A stretch of 64,000 bases of DNA from Actinotalea alkalitolerans (GTDB taxonomy: Bacteria > Actinomycetota > Actinomycetes > Actinomycetales > Cellulomonadaceae): positions 1 through 64,000 of the forward strand of contig NZ_JAMBPP010000003.1 in the NCBI RefSeq assembly GCF_023369855.1, read 5' to 3'. Position numbers and translations under genes: made by a program. Of this stretch, positions 1 through 17,123 are shown one piece after another (position 1 is the first letter of the stretch; the number at the start of each line of letters is the position of its first letter). The notes under the pieces were generated by a model. The model saw only the letters and a program-made list of their open reading frames with translations, was not told where the DNA came from and ran no database searches.

Positions 1-268
1 CGACTTTTGGCACGCTGTTGAGTTCTCAAAGAACGAACGCGCATCCATCCGGGCCATCAAGCCCGTCCGGAGGCAACTTCACAAGACTACACCCTCCACC
101 ACCCGGTTCTGACCACTCGATCTCAGCCAGATCCGTACCTGTGAAGGACCCCGCACGACAACGGGGCGCACTCGGCGCCCGTTGATCTTGCCAGGGGTTT
201 CGCCCTCCGGGACCGGCCTGCGAGCTCTCACTCGCTGTCCGTTCCTCCCGCGCTGGGCGACGTCGAGA
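1..268 (-). promoter_or_regulatory. Leader of an rRNA operon lying off the left edge
   Basis: Read on the minus strand, the end of this stretch is CTTTGAGAACTCAACAGCG followed by TGCCAAAAG (positions about 3-25). This is the conserved motif found shortly upstream of 16S rRNA in many actinobacteria, so a 16S gene should begin just beyond position 1 and be transcribed leftward. The stretch lies downstream of a good sigma-A promoter at 269-297 and holds no credible gene. A weaker TAGTCT hexamer at 84-89 may be a second -10 element, but it has no convincing -35. Confidence 0.75.
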
Positions 269-297
269 ACAGTACGCAGCGCCTGCCGGGACGTCAA
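269..297 (-). promoter_or_regulatory. rRNA operon promoter (-35 TTGACG, -10 TACTGT)
   Basis: On the minus strand TTGACG (292-297) is followed by exactly 17 bases and TACTGT (269-274). This is the best-matched housekeeping promoter in the window, and it points toward the rRNA leader. Transcription would start near position 262. The 95 bases between it and the tyrS stop (298-392) hold a CRP-like palindrome and nothing else that I recognise. Confidence 0.75.
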
Positions 298-308
298 CTC
301 GCTGACTG

Positions 309-322
309 GTGACGGGCGTCAC
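309..322. promoter_or_regulatory. CRP/GlxR-like palindrome upstream of the rRNA promoter
   Basis: GTGACGGGCGTCAC is a palindrome of the form GTGA-N6-TCAC, the core recognised by CRP-family regulators, including actinobacterial Crp/GlxR. Its centre is about 54 bases upstream of the predicted rRNA start. The flanks lack the outer T and A of the full consensus. The assignment is by pattern only. Confidence 0.4.
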
Positions 323-392
323 GGCACCAGGTGCAGCGCCTCGGAGTGCCCCGGCTCCGCCCAGACGGTCCGGGCTCGCGGCTCCCGGCCAC

Positions 393-1655
393 CTAGGACG
401 AGAGCTCGGCGACCGCCAGCGTCTTCTTGCCGCGACGCAGGAGGGCCCACCGGCCGTGCAGGTACTGGTCGGGGGCGAGGACGGCGTCCTCGTCCAGGAC
501 CCGCACGTTGTTGATCGAGACACCGCCCTCGTTCACCGCGCGGCGCGCTGCACCACGCCCCGCGACGAGTCCGGACGCCACGAGCAGGTCGACCACGAGC
601 TCACCCTCCGGTCGAGCCGCGGCTCGGGGTAGCTCGGCCACGGCCGCGCCCAGCGTCTCAGCATCGAGCTGAGCCAGGTCACCGCGACCGAACAGCGCAC
701 GGCTGGCCTCGATGACGTTGTCGGCAGCCTGCGAACCGTGGACGAGTGCGGTGACGTCGTGGGCCAACGCGCGTTGGGCCTCACGGGCTGCCGGCCGCTC
801 GGCGACCGCGGCCGCGAGCTCTGCGATCTCCTCGCGCGTACGGAAGGTGAAGATCCGCAGGTAGCGCTCGACATCGGCGTCGTCGGTGTTCAGCCAGAAC
901 TGGAAGAAGGCGTACGGGGTCATCATGTCGGGAGCGAGCCAGATGGCTCCGCCTTCCGACTTGCCGAACTTGGTGCCGTCGGCCTTGGTGATCAGCGGGG
1001 TGGTCAGGGCGTGCACCGTGCGGTGCTCGCTCTTGCGGATCAGCTCGACCCCCGAGAGCAGGTTGCCCCACTGGTCGTTGCCACCGGTCTGCAGGGTGCA
1101 GCCGTACCGACGGTTGAGCTCGAGGAAGTCCATCCCCTGCAGGATCTGGTAGCTGAACTCCGTGAAGCTGATCCCCTCGTCGCTGGCGAGGCGGCGGGCC
1201 ACGGTGTCCTTGGCCAGCATCGTCCCCAGGCGGTAGTGCTTGCCGATCTCCCGGAGGAAGTCGATCGCCGTGAGCTCGCCCGTCCAGTCGAGGTTGTTGA
1301 CCATCCGCGCCGCACCCGGGCCCTCGAAGTCGAGGAATCGTGAGATCTGGGCGCGCAGACGCTCGACCCACTCGTGCACGGTGTCCTTGGTGTTGAGCAC
1401 CCGCTCACCCGACATGCGCGGGTCACCGATCAGGCCTGTGGCCCCACCCACCAGCGTCAGTACCTGGTGACCCGCCTGCTGGAGGTGCCGGAGCAGCACC
1501 AGCTGGACCAGGTGACCGTGGTGCAGGCTCGGGGCCGTCGGGTCGAACCCGCAGTAGACGGTCACCGGCCCGGAGTCGAAGGCCTCGCGCAGCGCCGTCT
1601 CGTCGGTCGTCTGGGCCAGCAGGCCACGCCACCGCAGGTCGTCCAGGATGTGCAC
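393..1655 (-). CDS. tyrS: Tyrosyl-tRNA synthetase
   Basis: Cytoplasmic class I aminoacyl-tRNA synthetase that activates tyrosine with ATP and charges tRNA-Tyr. The 420-residue product matches the usual bacterial length. The Rossmann domain carries the HIGH-type motif HHGH at residues 45-48 and the KMSKS-type loop KFGKS at 229-233. The tyrosine-pocket segment YQILQGMDF lies near 169-177, and an S4 RNA-binding domain occupies roughly the last 70 residues. I chose the GTG at 1655 because AAGGAG lies seven bases upstream and the protein then starts with the family's usual VHILDDLRWRG; the open frame runs further upstream without similarity. It is the last gene of the run that begins with argC, 29 bases after mpg, with the rRNA promoter next downstream. 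Confidence 0.97.
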   Translation of the reverse strand: MHILDDLRWRGLLAQTTDETALREAFDSGPVTVYCGFDPTAPSLHHGHLVQLVLLRHLQQAGHQVLTLVGGATGLIGDPRMSGERVLNTKDTVHEWVERLRAQISRFLDFEGPGAARMVNNLDWTGELTAIDFLREIGKHYRLGTMLAKDTVARRLASDEGISFTEFSYQILQGMDFLELNRRYGCTLQTGGNDQWGNLLSGVELIRKSEHRTVHALTTPLITKADGTKFGKSEGGAIWLAPDMMTPYAFFQFWLNTDDADVERYLRIFTFRTREEIAELAAAVAERPAAREAQRALAHDVTALVHGSQAADNVIEASRALFGRGDLAQLDAETLGAAVAELPRAAARPEGELVVDLLVASGLVAGRGAARRAVNEGGVSINNVRVLDEDAVLAPDQYLHGRWALLRRGKKTLAVAELSS

Positions 1656-1684
1656 CGGTGTGCTCCTTCTCGGGTCGGTCGCCC

Positions 1685-2394
1685 CTAGTGTGCCGTGCCC
1701 GCGCCGTCCCGCGGGGACGTCCTCGCCGCACGAGACGCGCCGCTCGCGCGGTCTGGGCGCGCCGCCCTGCCCGGACGGTAAGCCGACACGGTCGGCTCGT
1801 GGGGCAACCAGAAGCGCCACGGGAACCGCTCGGCGTCGCCACCCGGCCCCGCGACACCCACCCGCGGGCCCATGCTCCAGGTGGCTGGTGCAGTCCCCTC
1901 GGTCAGGTGCACCGGTGAGCCCGCGTCCAGGACGTCCGTACCGCCGAGCGCGAGATCGATCCCCAGCGCGACGGCGAGGCGCGCCGGTCCCCGTGCCAGG
2001 TCGACGTCCGTGCGGGCGACCCCCGACAGGGTCCGTCGGGCTCGCGCGAGGTCCTTGCCCTCGACCACCTCACCGGCACGGACCAGGACGGCCGAGGCTC
2101 CTCCCGGCCGACCGGTGACCACGTTCGCGCAGTGGTGCAGCCCCAGGTGGCGGTACACGTAGAGCCGGCCCGCCGGGCCGAACATGACGGCGTTGCGGTC
2201 CGTGCGACCCCGGAAGGCGTGCGAACCCGGGTCCTCGGCGCCGTCGTAGGCCTCGACCTCGGTGACCCGAACCGTCACGATGCCATCGCGCAGGACAGTG
2301 GTCAGATGCGTGCCGAGCAACCTGGGTGCCACGGCGAGCACGGGGCCCTCGAGGTCCGCCCGTCGAAGGAGTGCACCGTGCGCCGGGGAAGGGC

Positions 2395-2398
<4 letters not shown>
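1685..2398 (-). CDS. mpg: 3-methyladenine DNA glycosylase (AAG/MPG family)
   Basis: Monofunctional base-excision repair glycosylase that removes alkylated purines such as 3-methyladenine. The 237-residue protein shows the family signature: TEVEAY at 46-51, with E49 aligning with the catalytic glutamate and Y51 with the base-flipping tyrosine of human AAG, then DPGSHA at 56-61 and GRLYVYRHLG near 77-86. The C-terminal 30 residues are Arg/Ala/Pro-rich and look dispensable. The GTG start overlaps the stop of the upstream kinase-like gene by four bases (GTGA), which implies translational coupling. Its place between arginine genes and tyrS has no obvious metabolic logic. Confidence 0.93.
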
Positions 2399-5631
<3,233 letters not shown>

Positions 5632-5690
5632 CAGGGTTCTCTTTCTCGACAAGGGATCAGGGAAGTCTGGCAGGTCGGGCGGTCAGGCGG

Positions 5691-8423
<2,733 letters not shown>

Positions 8424-8427
<4 letters not shown>

Positions 8428-9428
8428 AGCGCATCACCCAGGTGGCTCGGCGGGACGGTCGGGACACCGGGCTCGGCGACGACCGGAGGAGTCGCCGCCA
8501 CCACCGGGACGGCGGGCGCGGAACCGGTCCGCAGGTCGTCGGGCAGCACCATGGTGCCGACACCCCGCTCGGTGAAGACCTCCATCAGCACGCAGTGCGC
8601 CTGGCGGCCGTCCACGACGTGCGCCTGCGGCACGCCGCCCCTGACGGCGCGCAGGCAGGCCTCCATCTTGGGGACCATCCCCGACTCGAGCGAGGGAAGC
8701 AGCCGGGCGAGCTGCGAGCTGCGGATCTCGGAGGTCAAGGAGGAGCGGTCGGGCCAGCTGGTGTACAGCCCCTCGACGTCGGTCAGGATGATCAGCTTGG
8801 CAGCGCCCAGCGCGACCGCGAGGGCCGCGGCGGCCGTGTCGGCGTTGACGTTGAGGACCTGGGTGGGGTCGTCGACATCGGGTGCGACGGTCGAGACCAC
8901 CGGGATGCGTCCGGCGTCGAGCAGGTCCTGGACGGCGCGGGGGTCGACCTCGACGACGTCACCGACCTGACCGACGTCGACCAGCTCACCGGCGACCGTC
9001 GCCTTGCGCCGGCGTGCTCCGAACAGGCCGCCGTCCTCGCCGGACAGGCCCACCGCGTAGGGGCCGTGCGCGTTGAGCAGGCCGACCAGCTCACGCGAGA
9101 CCTGACCGGTGAGCACCATCCGGACGACGTCCATGCTCTCGGGGGTGGTGACCCGCAACCCTCCACGGAACTCGCTGGGGATCCCGAGGCGCTCGAGCAT
9201 CGCCGAGATCTGCGGGCCTCCGCCGTGCACGACGACCGGGCGAAGACCGACCTGCCGCAGGAAGACCATGTCCTGGGCGAAGGCACGCTTGAGATCGTCG
9301 TCGATCATGGCGTTGCCGCCGTACTTGACCACGAAGAGCGCGCCCCGGAACCGCTCGAGCCAGGGCATCGCCTCGATCAGGACGGCGGCCTTGTGCTCGG
9401 GTGCGAGGTCGGCGACCGGGTCGGTCAT
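8424..9428 (-). CDS. argB: Acetylglutamate kinase
   Basis: Phosphorylates N-acetylglutamate in the second committed step of arginine synthesis and is normally feedback-inhibited by arginine. The 334-residue product has the amino-acid-kinase motif VVKYGGNAM at 33-41 and the HGGGPQI loop for acetylglutamate. About 35 Ala/Pro/Val-rich residues extend past the usual family end (near GVGTMVL), which is unusual. I prefer the ATG at 9428 because GGAG lies six to seven bases upstream. An alternative ATG at 9449 overlaps the argJ stop as ATGA and would add seven residues. Confidence 0.95.
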
Positions 9429-9445
9429 GGTCTGCTCCGTCGGTC

Positions 9446-10624
9446 TCATGTGGAGTACGCGCTGTTCTCGTGGACGTAGTCGTGGGTGAGATCGTTGGTC
9501 CACACCGTCGCCGTGGACTGCCCCGCGTGCAGGTCGACCTCGACGTGGATCTCGCGCGACGCGGCCAGGTCGAGCAGCTCGCGCGGTTCGCCCAGGCCAC
9601 CGGCACGGCACACCTGGACACCGTTGATGGTCACGTCCAGCAGGTCCGGGTCGTAGGCGGCGACCTCGACCGGGACCGTGCCGACCTGCGCCAGGACCCG
9701 ACCCCAGTTCGGGTCATTGCCGTACATCGCCGCCTTGAAGAGGTTGGAACGGGTGACCGCGCGGGCCACGGCCACCGCTGCCGACGTCGTCTCGGCCCGG
9801 ACGACGGTGACAGCGATGTCGTGCGTCGCGCCCTCGGCGTCGGCGACCAGTCCACGGGCGAGCACCGCGCACGCCTCGGTGAGCGCCTCGGTGAGCTCGG
9901 CGAGCCCGACCTCGACGCCACTCGCGCCGGAGACCAGCAGGGTCACGGTGTCGGAGGTCGACATGCACCCGTCGGAGTCGACCCGGTCGAACGTGACCCC
10001 GGTCGCGGCACGGAGCGCGGCGTCCGCGGTCGCTGCGTCCGTCACGGCGTCGGTGGTCAGGACGCTGAGCATCGTGGCCATACCGGGAGCGAGCATCCCG
10101 GCCCCCTTGGCCATGCCACCCACCGACCAGCCCGGGGCGCCGTGGGCTCCGCGCGCGACGTGGACGGTCTTGGGGACCGAGTCCGTCGTCATGATCGCGC
10201 GGGACGCGTCGTCCCCGCCGTCGGGGCTCAGCGCACCGGCGGCCTCGCTCACCCCGGCCAGCAGCTTCTCGGTGGGCAGCCGCTCACCGATCAGCCCGGT
10301 CGAGCACACGACGACGTCACCCGCCGACACCTCGAGCAGCTCCCCGACCAGCTCGGCGGTCCGGTGGACGTCCGTGAACCCCTCAGGTCCCGTGCAGACG
10401 TTCGCCCCACCGCTGTTGAGGACGACCGCGTGGACGACGCCGTCGGTCACGACCTGACGCGACCAGACCACCGGTGCGCCGACGACGCGGTTGGTGGTGA
10501 AGACGGCGGCGCCGACGTGCAACGGTCCGTCGTTGACGACGAGGGCGACGTCGGGCCCGCCCGAGGCCTTGAGCCCCGCGGCGACCCCTGAGGCACGGAA
10601 CCCGGCGGGTGAGGTGATGCTCAC
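9446..10624 (-). CDS. argJ: Glutamate N-acetyltransferase / ornithine acetyltransferase
   Basis: Recycles the acetyl group from acetylornithine onto glutamate. Its presence means the cyclic version of arginine synthesis operates here. The 392-residue precursor should cleave itself into alpha and beta chains before T184, in the conserved [14 protein letters not shown] segment, where that threonine becomes the nucleophile. I set the start at the GTG at 10624, which overlaps the argC stop (GTGA). The same frame stays open across argC on paper, but that upstream part reads as Arg-rich nonsense. Whether it is bifunctional (acetyl-CoA as well) cannot be told from sequence alone. Confidence 0.96.
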   Translation of the reverse strand: MSITSPAGFRASGVAAGLKASGGPDVALVVNDGPLHVGAAVFTTNRVVGAPVVWSRQVVTDGVVHAVVLNSGGANVCTGPEGFTDVHRTAELVGELLEVSAGDVVVCSTGLIGERLPTEKLLAGVSEAAGALSPDGGDDASRAIMTTDSVPKTVHVARGAHGAPGWSVGGMAKGAGMLAPGMATMLSVLTTDAVTDAATADAALRAATGVTFDRVDSDGCMSTSDTVTLLVSGASGVEVGLAELTEALTEACAVLARGLVADAEGATHDIAVTVVRAETTSAAVAVARAVTRSNLFKAAMYGNDPNWGRVLAQVGTVPVEVAAYDPDLLDVTINGVQVCRAGGLGEPRELLDLAASREIHVEVDLHAGQSTATVWTNDLTHDYVHENSAYST

Positions 10625-11670
10625 GGAGCGACTCCTTCGACGGGGAGGCCGAGGGTCTCGGACAGGCCCAGGGCGAGGTTCATCGACTGGACGGCGGCAC
10701 CCGCGGTGCCCTTGACCAGGTTGTCCAGGGCGGTCACGGTCACGACCCGTCCGGCCCGCTCGTCGACGGCGACCTGCACCAGGGCGGTGTTGGACGCGGT
10801 GGTGGCCGCGGTCGTCGGCCACTGCCCCGGGGGCAGCAGGTGGACGAAGGGCTCGTCGTCGTAGGCGTCCTCCCAGGCCCGCCGGACCGACGCCGCGTCG
10901 ACGCCGTGACGCAGACGCGCAGTGGTGGTCGCCAGGATCCCGCGCGACATCGGCACCAGCGTCGGGGTGAAGGACAGACTCACCCGCTCGGCGCCGACGG
11001 CGCGCAGGTTCTGCTCGATCTCCGGGACGTGGCGGTGGGTCCCGCCGACCGCGTACGGCACGGCCGAGCCGAGACCCTCGGAGGCGAGCAGGTGGGTCTT
11101 GGCGACCTTTCCTGCGCCCGAGTAGCCGACGGCCAGCACGGCCACGAGGTCCTGCGCCTCGACCACCCCGGTGGCGATGCCGGGCTGGATGCCCAGGGTC
11201 ACGGCCGTGACGTTGCAGCCGGGGACGGCGACCCGGCGGGTACCGGCGAGCAGGTCCCTCTGACGGCGTGCCCCGCGGTCGAGGATCAGCTCGGGCAGGC
11301 CGTAGGGCCAGGTCCCCGCGTGCGGGGAGCCGTAGAAGTCGGTCCACGCCTGGGGGTCGGTCAACCGGTGGTCCGCGCCGCAGTCCAGCACCAGGACGTC
11401 CTCGCCGAGCTCGGCCGCGACGGCTGCGGAGGCGCCGTGCGGCAGCGCGAGGACGACGACGTCGTGCCCGGCGAGGTTCTGCGCGGTGGTCTCGAGGATC
11501 TCGAGGTCGGCGAGCGACCGCAGGTGGGGCTGGTGCGCGCCCAGCCGGGAGCCGGCCGTGGAGTGCGCGGTCACCGCACCGATCTGGACCTGGGGATGCG
11601 CGGCGAGCAGTCGCAGCACCTCTCCCCCGGCATACCCGCTCGCGCCGGACACGGCGACTCTCACAGTCAT
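10621..11670 (-). CDS. argC: N-acetyl-gamma-glutamyl-phosphate reductase
   Basis: NADPH-dependent reductase that makes N-acetylglutamate semialdehyde, and the first gene of the arginine operon. The 349-residue product has the Rossmann motif GASGYAGGE at 9-17 and the catalytic cysteine C152 in [10 protein letters not shown] chose the ATG at 11670 ([12 protein letters not shown]). ATGs at 11676 and 11682 are in frame, and 11676 would fit leaderless translation after TATGTT at 11678-11683. The upstream region is strikingly AT-rich and carries a candidate ARG box, so repression by ArgR is likely. Confidence 0.96.
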   Translation of the reverse strand: MTVRVAVSGASGYAGGEVLRLLAAHPQVQIGAVTAHSTAGSRLGAHQPHLRSLADLEILETTAQNLAGHDVVVLALPHGASAAVAAELGEDVLVLDCGADHRLTDPQAWTDFYGSPHAGTWPYGLPELILDRGARRQRDLLAGTRRVAVPGCNVTAVTLGIQPGIATGVVEAQDLVAVLAVGYSGAGKVAKTHLLASEGLGSAVPYAVGGTHRHVPEIEQNLRAVGAERVSLSFTPTLVPMSRGILATTTARLRHGVDAASVRRAWEDAYDDEPFVHLLPPGQWPTTAATTASNTALVQVAVDERAGRVVTVTALDNLVKGTAGAAVQSMNLALGLSETLGLPVEGVAP

Positions 11671-11673
11671 GCG

Positions 11674-11712
11674 CATGAACATACACCGATACGCAGAAGT
11701 ATGCATCTTGCT
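11674..11712 (-). promoter_or_regulatory. argC promoter and candidate ARG box (ArgR operator)
   Basis: On the minus strand this stretch reads GATGCATACTTCTGCGTATC followed by GGTGTATGTTCATGCGCATG. It is far richer in A and T than its surroundings and contains ATAC-N6-GTAT and TGCAT/TTCATG half-sites resembling known ARG boxes. TATGTT at 11678-11683 may be the -10 element, placing the start of transcription at the first ATG. Position and composition support ArgR control; the exact box boundaries are uncertain. Confidence 0.55.
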
Positions 11713-11736
11713 GATGTCTGCGGCCGGGACCCCAGG

Positions 11737-11742
11737 TAGGTT
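11737..11742 (+). promoter_or_regulatory. -10 element of a leaderless qor transcript
   Basis: TAGGTT lies six bases before the ATG at 11749 and there is no Shine-Dalgarno, so the mRNA probably begins at or next to the start codon. No clear -35 is visible. Confidence 0.5.
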
Positions 11743-11748
11743 CGACCC

Positions 11749-12735
11749 ATGCGAGCGATCCACGCCGTCACCGCCGGCGGCCCTGACGTCCTGACCCTGG
11801 TCGACCTGCCCGACCCGTCCCCCGGCCCGCACGAGCTGCTCGTCAGCGTAGCCGCGGCAGGCGTCAACTTCATCGACACCTACCGACGGGCGGGCGTCTA
11901 CCCGATGGAGTTCCCGCACGTGGTGGGCAGCGAGGGCGCTGGCACCGTGACCGCGGTCGGCGCGGCGGTCACCCGGCACCGTGTCGGCGACCGTGTCGCC
12001 TGGTGCGACGGAGCCTCAGGGAGCTACGCGGACCAGGTCACCGTCAACGAAGACACCGCCGTCGCGGTCCCCGACGAGGTGGAGAGCACCCAGGCCGCGG
12101 CGCTGATGCTCCAGGGCCTCACCGCGCACTACCTGGTCGACTCGACGTTCCCGGTGCTCGCCGGCCAGGTCGTGCTGGTGCACGCCGGCGCAGGTGGTGT
12201 CGGGCTGCTGCTCACCCAGCTGGCGGTGGCCCGCGGCGCACGCGTCCTGACCACCGTGTCGACCACCGAGAAGGCCGAGCTGTCCCGTGCCGCCGGAGCC
12301 GACGCGACCATCCGCTACGACCAGATGGAAGACCTGACCCTCGAGCTGCCGCGCGCGGTGAGGGCGCTGACGGACGGCCACGGGGTGCACACGGTGTTCG
12401 ACGGGGTCGGACGCACCACCTTCGACGCCTCGCTGGCCTCGCTGCGTCGCCGGGGCGGCCTCGCCCTGTTCGGCGGCGCCTCGGGCCAGGTCCCGCCGAT
12501 CGACCCACAACGCCTCAACAGCGCCGGATCGGTGTTCCTGACCCGTCCCAAGCTCGGTGACCACGTCGTGACGCCCGACGAGCTGGCCCGGCGGACCGGG
12601 GACGTGTTCGGCGCCGTCGTCGACGGGAGCCTGTCGGTCCACGTCGGCGCGACGTACCCGCTGGCCCTCGCCGCCGAGGCGCACCGCGCGCTCGAGAGCC
12701 GCGAGACCACCGGCAAGCTCCTGCTCCTCCCGTGA
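11749..12735 (+). CDS. qor: Quinone oxidoreductase (zeta-crystallin-like)
   Basis: NADPH-dependent medium-chain reductase without catalytic zinc, predicted to reduce quinones by one electron. The 328 residues have an N-terminal GroES-like domain with [15 protein letters not shown] near 38-52, the family's substrate segment. A Rossmann domain follows with AGAGGVG at 146-152. The cysteines that bind zinc in true alcohol dehydrogenases are missing, which supports the quinone reductase branch. It is divergent from argC across 72 bases and overlaps the next gene by four bases (GTGA). Its physiological substrate is unknown. Confidence 0.9.
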   Translation: MRAIHAVTAGGPDVLTLVDLPDPSPGPHELLVSVAAAGVNFIDTYRRAGVYPMEFPHVVGSEGAGTVTAVGAAVTRHRVGDRVAWCDGASGSYADQVTVNEDTAVAVPDEVESTQAAALMLQGLTAHYLVDSTFPVLAGQVVLVHAGAGGVGLLLTQLAVARGARVLTTVSTTEKAELSRAAGADATIRYDQMEDLTLELPRAVRALTDGHGVHTVFDGVGRTTFDASLASLRRRGGLALFGGASGQVPPIDPQRLNSAGSVFLTRPKLGDHVVTPDELARRTGDVFGAVVDGSLSVHVGATYPLALAAEAHRALESRETTGKLLLLP

Positions 12736-13253
12736 CCGCGTCGACCGCAGGCCACCCCGGGGCAGCTCCCCTGCGCCCCGTGTCGTCGGCCGACCTCGAC
12801 GCCCTCGCCCACCTCAACGACGCGGCTGTCCCCGCGGTCAACGCCCTGGGCGTCGAGGGCCTGCGCGTGCACCTCCCGCGGTGCGACCTTGCCCTCGTCG
12901 CCGACGACGGGGCAGGGGAGATCGCCGGCTTCCTCCTGGCCGTCGGCCCCGGCGAGCCCTACGCCAGCGAGAACTACCGGTGGTTCAGCACGCATCGCCC
13001 GGGCTCCCTCTACGTCGACCGGATCGTGGTGTCGCCCCAGCACCACGGACGAGGGATCGGTCGCGCCCTCTACGCCGCGGTCGCCCGGAGAGCCACCGAG
13101 CGCGGGCTGCCCGAGGTGACGTGCGAGGTCAACCTCGAGCCGCCCAACCCCGGCTCGCTCGCCTTCCACCGCCGGCTGGGCTTCGAGCAGGTCGGCGAGC
13201 AGACCACCAGCGGCGGGACCGTCCGCGTGGCTCTGCTGGCCTGGCGACCCTGA
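12732..13253 (+). CDS. GNAT family N-acetyltransferase
   Basis: Predicted cytoplasmic acetyltransferase of 173 residues using acetyl-CoA. The GNAT core is recognisable: VDRIVVSPQHHGRGIGRALYAAV near 95-117 supplies the pyrophosphate-binding Q/RxxGxG/A motif, and SLAFHRRLGFEQVGEQ near 142-157 is the typical C-terminal segment. The substrate cannot be predicted. The GTG start overlaps the qor stop by four bases, so the pair is co-translated. Its 3' end faces pheT with only six bases between the stop codons. Confidence 0.87.
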   Translation: MTASTAGHPGAAPLRPVSSADLDALAHLNDAAVPAVNALGVEGLRVHLPRCDLALVADDGAGEIAGFLLAVGPGEPYASENYRWFSTHRPGSLYVDRIVVSPQHHGRGIGRALYAAVARRATERGLPEVTCEVNLEPPNPGSLAFHRRLGFEQVGEQTTSGGTVRVALLAWRP

Positions 13254-13259
13254 GCGACC

Positions 13260-15859
13260 TCAGCTGCGCAGCACCGCGCCCACCTGACGGTTCGCCTCGG
13301 CGAGCGCGGCCTCGCGCACCCCGGCAGCCTCCACCGAGGTGAGGGTCCGGTCAGGTGCCCGCAGCCTCAACGAGAACGCCAACGACTTCTTGCCCTCCCC
13401 GACCTGCGTCCCGGAGTAGACGTCGAAGAGCCGGAGCTCCTCGACGATGTCGCCGGCGACCGAGGACGAGGCACCGACCCGGACGGCGTCGAGCACGGCA
13501 GCGGCCGGGACTGCCATGTCCACGACCAGGGCGATGTCCTCCTTGGCCACCGGGAACGTCGAGACCGGGGTCGCCTGCACGGGTCCGTCGGGTGCTGCAC
13601 CCACCAGCAGGTCAAGGTCGATCTCGAAGGCCACCGTCCGGGCCGGCAGACCCAACGTCGCCACCACACCCGGGTGGAGCTCACCCGCGTGCCCGACCAG
13701 GGAGCCGTCAAGGAGCTCGAGCCTCGCCGTACGGCCCGGGTGCCACGGCGCGTGGCCCGCATCGGCCACCACACCGAGCTCGACGCCCAGGGTCGTGGCC
13801 ACCCTCAGCGCCGCGCCGATCGCGTCCGTGTGGTCGGCACGGCGTCCTGCTCCCCACCACCCGGCGGGCTCACGCAGACCGGCGAGCACCCCCGCGACCC
13901 GGCGCGGCTGCGCAGGCACCGCCGCGTCCAGCCGGGCCAGGTCCTCGGGAGACGGCAGCACCCCACCGGCCAGGCGCGGGGCCGACGGGGCGCCGTCCAC
14001 CGGGCGTGTCACCAGCCCCATCTCGAAGACGGCCAGGTCGGTCGTACCCCGAGCGACGTTGCGGCGAACCGTGTCGAGCAGGGTCACCAGCAGCGAGGTG
14101 CGCATCAGCGGCTGCTCGTGCGACATCGGGTTCAGCAGTCGGACCGCCCGACGGCGCTCGTCCCCGGCCGGCAGGCCCAGCTCGTCGTGCTGGTGCTCGC
14201 CCACGAACGGGTAGCTGAGCACCTCGACCAGGCCGTGCTCGGCGAGCGAGCGGGCCACTGCGCGTCGTGCGCGCTGCTCGGCCGTCAGACCCCGACCTGC
14301 CGGCGCGACCGGGAGCACCGAGGGGATCGCCTCGTAGCCGCGCAGCCGTGCGACCTCCTCGACGAGGTCGACCGGCACCGTGAGATCGGGTCGCCAGCTC
14401 GGTGGCTGGACCTGCACCGTGGCCGAGCGCCCGTCGCGCGACGGCACCTCGTCCGAGACGACGCAGCCGATCTCCTCGAGCGTCTGGCGGACCTCGGTCG
14501 GGGTGTAGCCCACACCGACCAGCCGGGCCGGCAGGTCGACCGCGAGCGGGATCGACGGGGCCGGTGACGTGCGGTCGACGTCGGTCAGAACGCTGTCGGG
14601 AGTCCCGCCACCGTGCTCGACCAGCAGCTCGACGACCCGTCGCACCGCGACCCGCGGGAGCCGGGGGTCGACCCCGCGCTCGAAACGCTTGGCCGCCTCG
14701 CTCGGCACGCGGTGCCGTCGTGCCGTGCGGGCCACCGTGACCGGGTCGAAGTGCGCGGCCTCGACCAGCAGGTCGGTGGTGCCGTCGCCCACCTCCGAGT
14801 CGGCCCCACCCATCACACCGGCGAGCCCGAGGACGCGTCCGCCGCGCGCACCACCGGTCGAGTCGGTGATCAGCAGGTCCTCGGCGTCGAGTGCGCGGAC
14901 GGCACCGTCCAGGGTCGTGAGCGACTCGCCGGGGGCGGCCCGGCGCACGACGATCGGTGCGGCGAGCCTGGCGAGGTCGTAGGCGTGCAGCGGCTGACCC
15001 AGATCGAGCATCACGTAGTTGGTGACGTCGACCGCGAGCGAGATCGGACGCATCCCGGCCTGGGTGAGCCTGCGCTGCATCCACGCCGGGGACGGGCCGG
15101 ACGCGGCCACCCCCCGCACCACCTGCGCCACGAACCGGTCGCACCCGGGCACGCCGTGCACCGGCGCGTCGTCGGCCAGCTCGACACCGAAGGTGCCCTC
15201 GACCCCGTCGGCGACCGGACCGTCGTGCGGGCCCTCGAGCCCGCGGTCGACGAACGGGCTGCCCGTCGCGTGGCTGTACTCCCGCGCGACCCCGCGCAGC
15301 GAGAAGCAGTACCCGCGGTCGGGGGTGACGTTGATCTCCAGGACCTCCTCGCCGAGGCCGAGGAGCTCGCGGGCGTCCGTGCCGGGGGTCGCGTCCAGAC
15401 CCAGCCGCGACAGCACGATGATGCCCTCGTGGTCCTCTCCCAGCCCCAGCTCGCGGGCCGAGCAGATCATCCCGTCCGAGACGTGCCCGTAGGTCTTGCG
15501 GGCGGCGATCGGGAACGGTCCGGGCAGCACCGCACCGGGCAGCGCCACCACGACGCGGTCGCCGACGGCGAAGTTGTGCGCCCCGCAGACGATGCCACGC
15601 GGCCGCGAGCCGCCACCGTCGGTGGCCTCGTTGTGCGAGCCGACGTCCACCAGGCACCAGTTGATGGTCTTGCCGTTCTTCTGCGGCTCGGCCGAGAGCT
15701 CGACCACCTCGCCGACGACCAGCGGACCGGTCACCGCGGCCGGGTGGACGGCCTCCTCCTCGAGCCCGACGCGGACCAGGTCAGCCGCGAGCTGCTCGGC
15801 CGTGGTGCCCAGCGGGAGCGTCGTGTGCTCGGCCAACCAGCCGAGGGGGATGCGCGGCA

Positions 15860-15860
<1 letters not shown>
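13260..15860 (-). CDS. pheT: Phenylalanyl-tRNA synthetase beta subunit
   Basis: Beta subunit of the cytoplasmic alpha2-beta2 PheRS. It carries the editing and tRNA-binding functions. The 866 residues contain the N-terminal EMAP-like tRNA-binding fold (about 40-165), the B3/B4 editing region with RPISLAVDVTNYVM near 270-285, B5, the catalytically inactive synthetase-like core and a C-terminal FDX-ACB domain (about 770-866, RVGASSSVAGDIVEELRLF). The length is typical. The ATG overlaps the pheS stop by one base. I see no terminator after it, only six bases before the convergent GNAT gene. Confidence 0.97.
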
Positions 15861-16975
<1,115 letters not shown>

Positions 16976-17008
16976 TCACGGCCGACGGACGCACAGGGCC
17001 CGAGGTGG

Positions 17009-17118
17009 GGTGTCGCGGACCGGCCGGCGACACGGCTCCCCCGCGCGCGGCGTCAGCCGCCCAGCCCACCTGCGGGCCTGGTAAATCGGCGATCCCTCGC
17101 GTGGGGGCTCTGCGACAT
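17009..17118 (-). promoter_or_regulatory. pheS leader with small upstream ORF and hairpins
   Basis: A 21-codon ORF (17053-17118, minus) starts seven bases after CAGGAT (17126-17131), as in leaderless actinobacterial transcripts. It reads MSQSPHARDRRF, then nine residues ending in Gly-Gly. It has one phenylalanine codon, and that codon is TTT, very rare in this genome. A stem GCGGC-TGAC-GCCGC overlaps its stop codon. Downstream, GTGTCGC-N10-GCGACAC forms a second stem within about 17009-17032. There is no T-box sequence. Control of pheST by translation of this ORF is inferred, not shown. Confidence 0.45.
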
Positions 17119-17123
17119 GGGCG

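Noticed and set aside
84-116. Second rRNA promoter with -10 TAGTCT
   Set aside because: No acceptable -35 exists at 16-18 bases, so I mention it only as a possibility within the leader.
9446-11686. A 746-codon frame joining argJ to sequence across argC
   Set aside because: The N-terminal half is argC read out of frame. ArgJ begins at the GTG that overlaps the argC stop.
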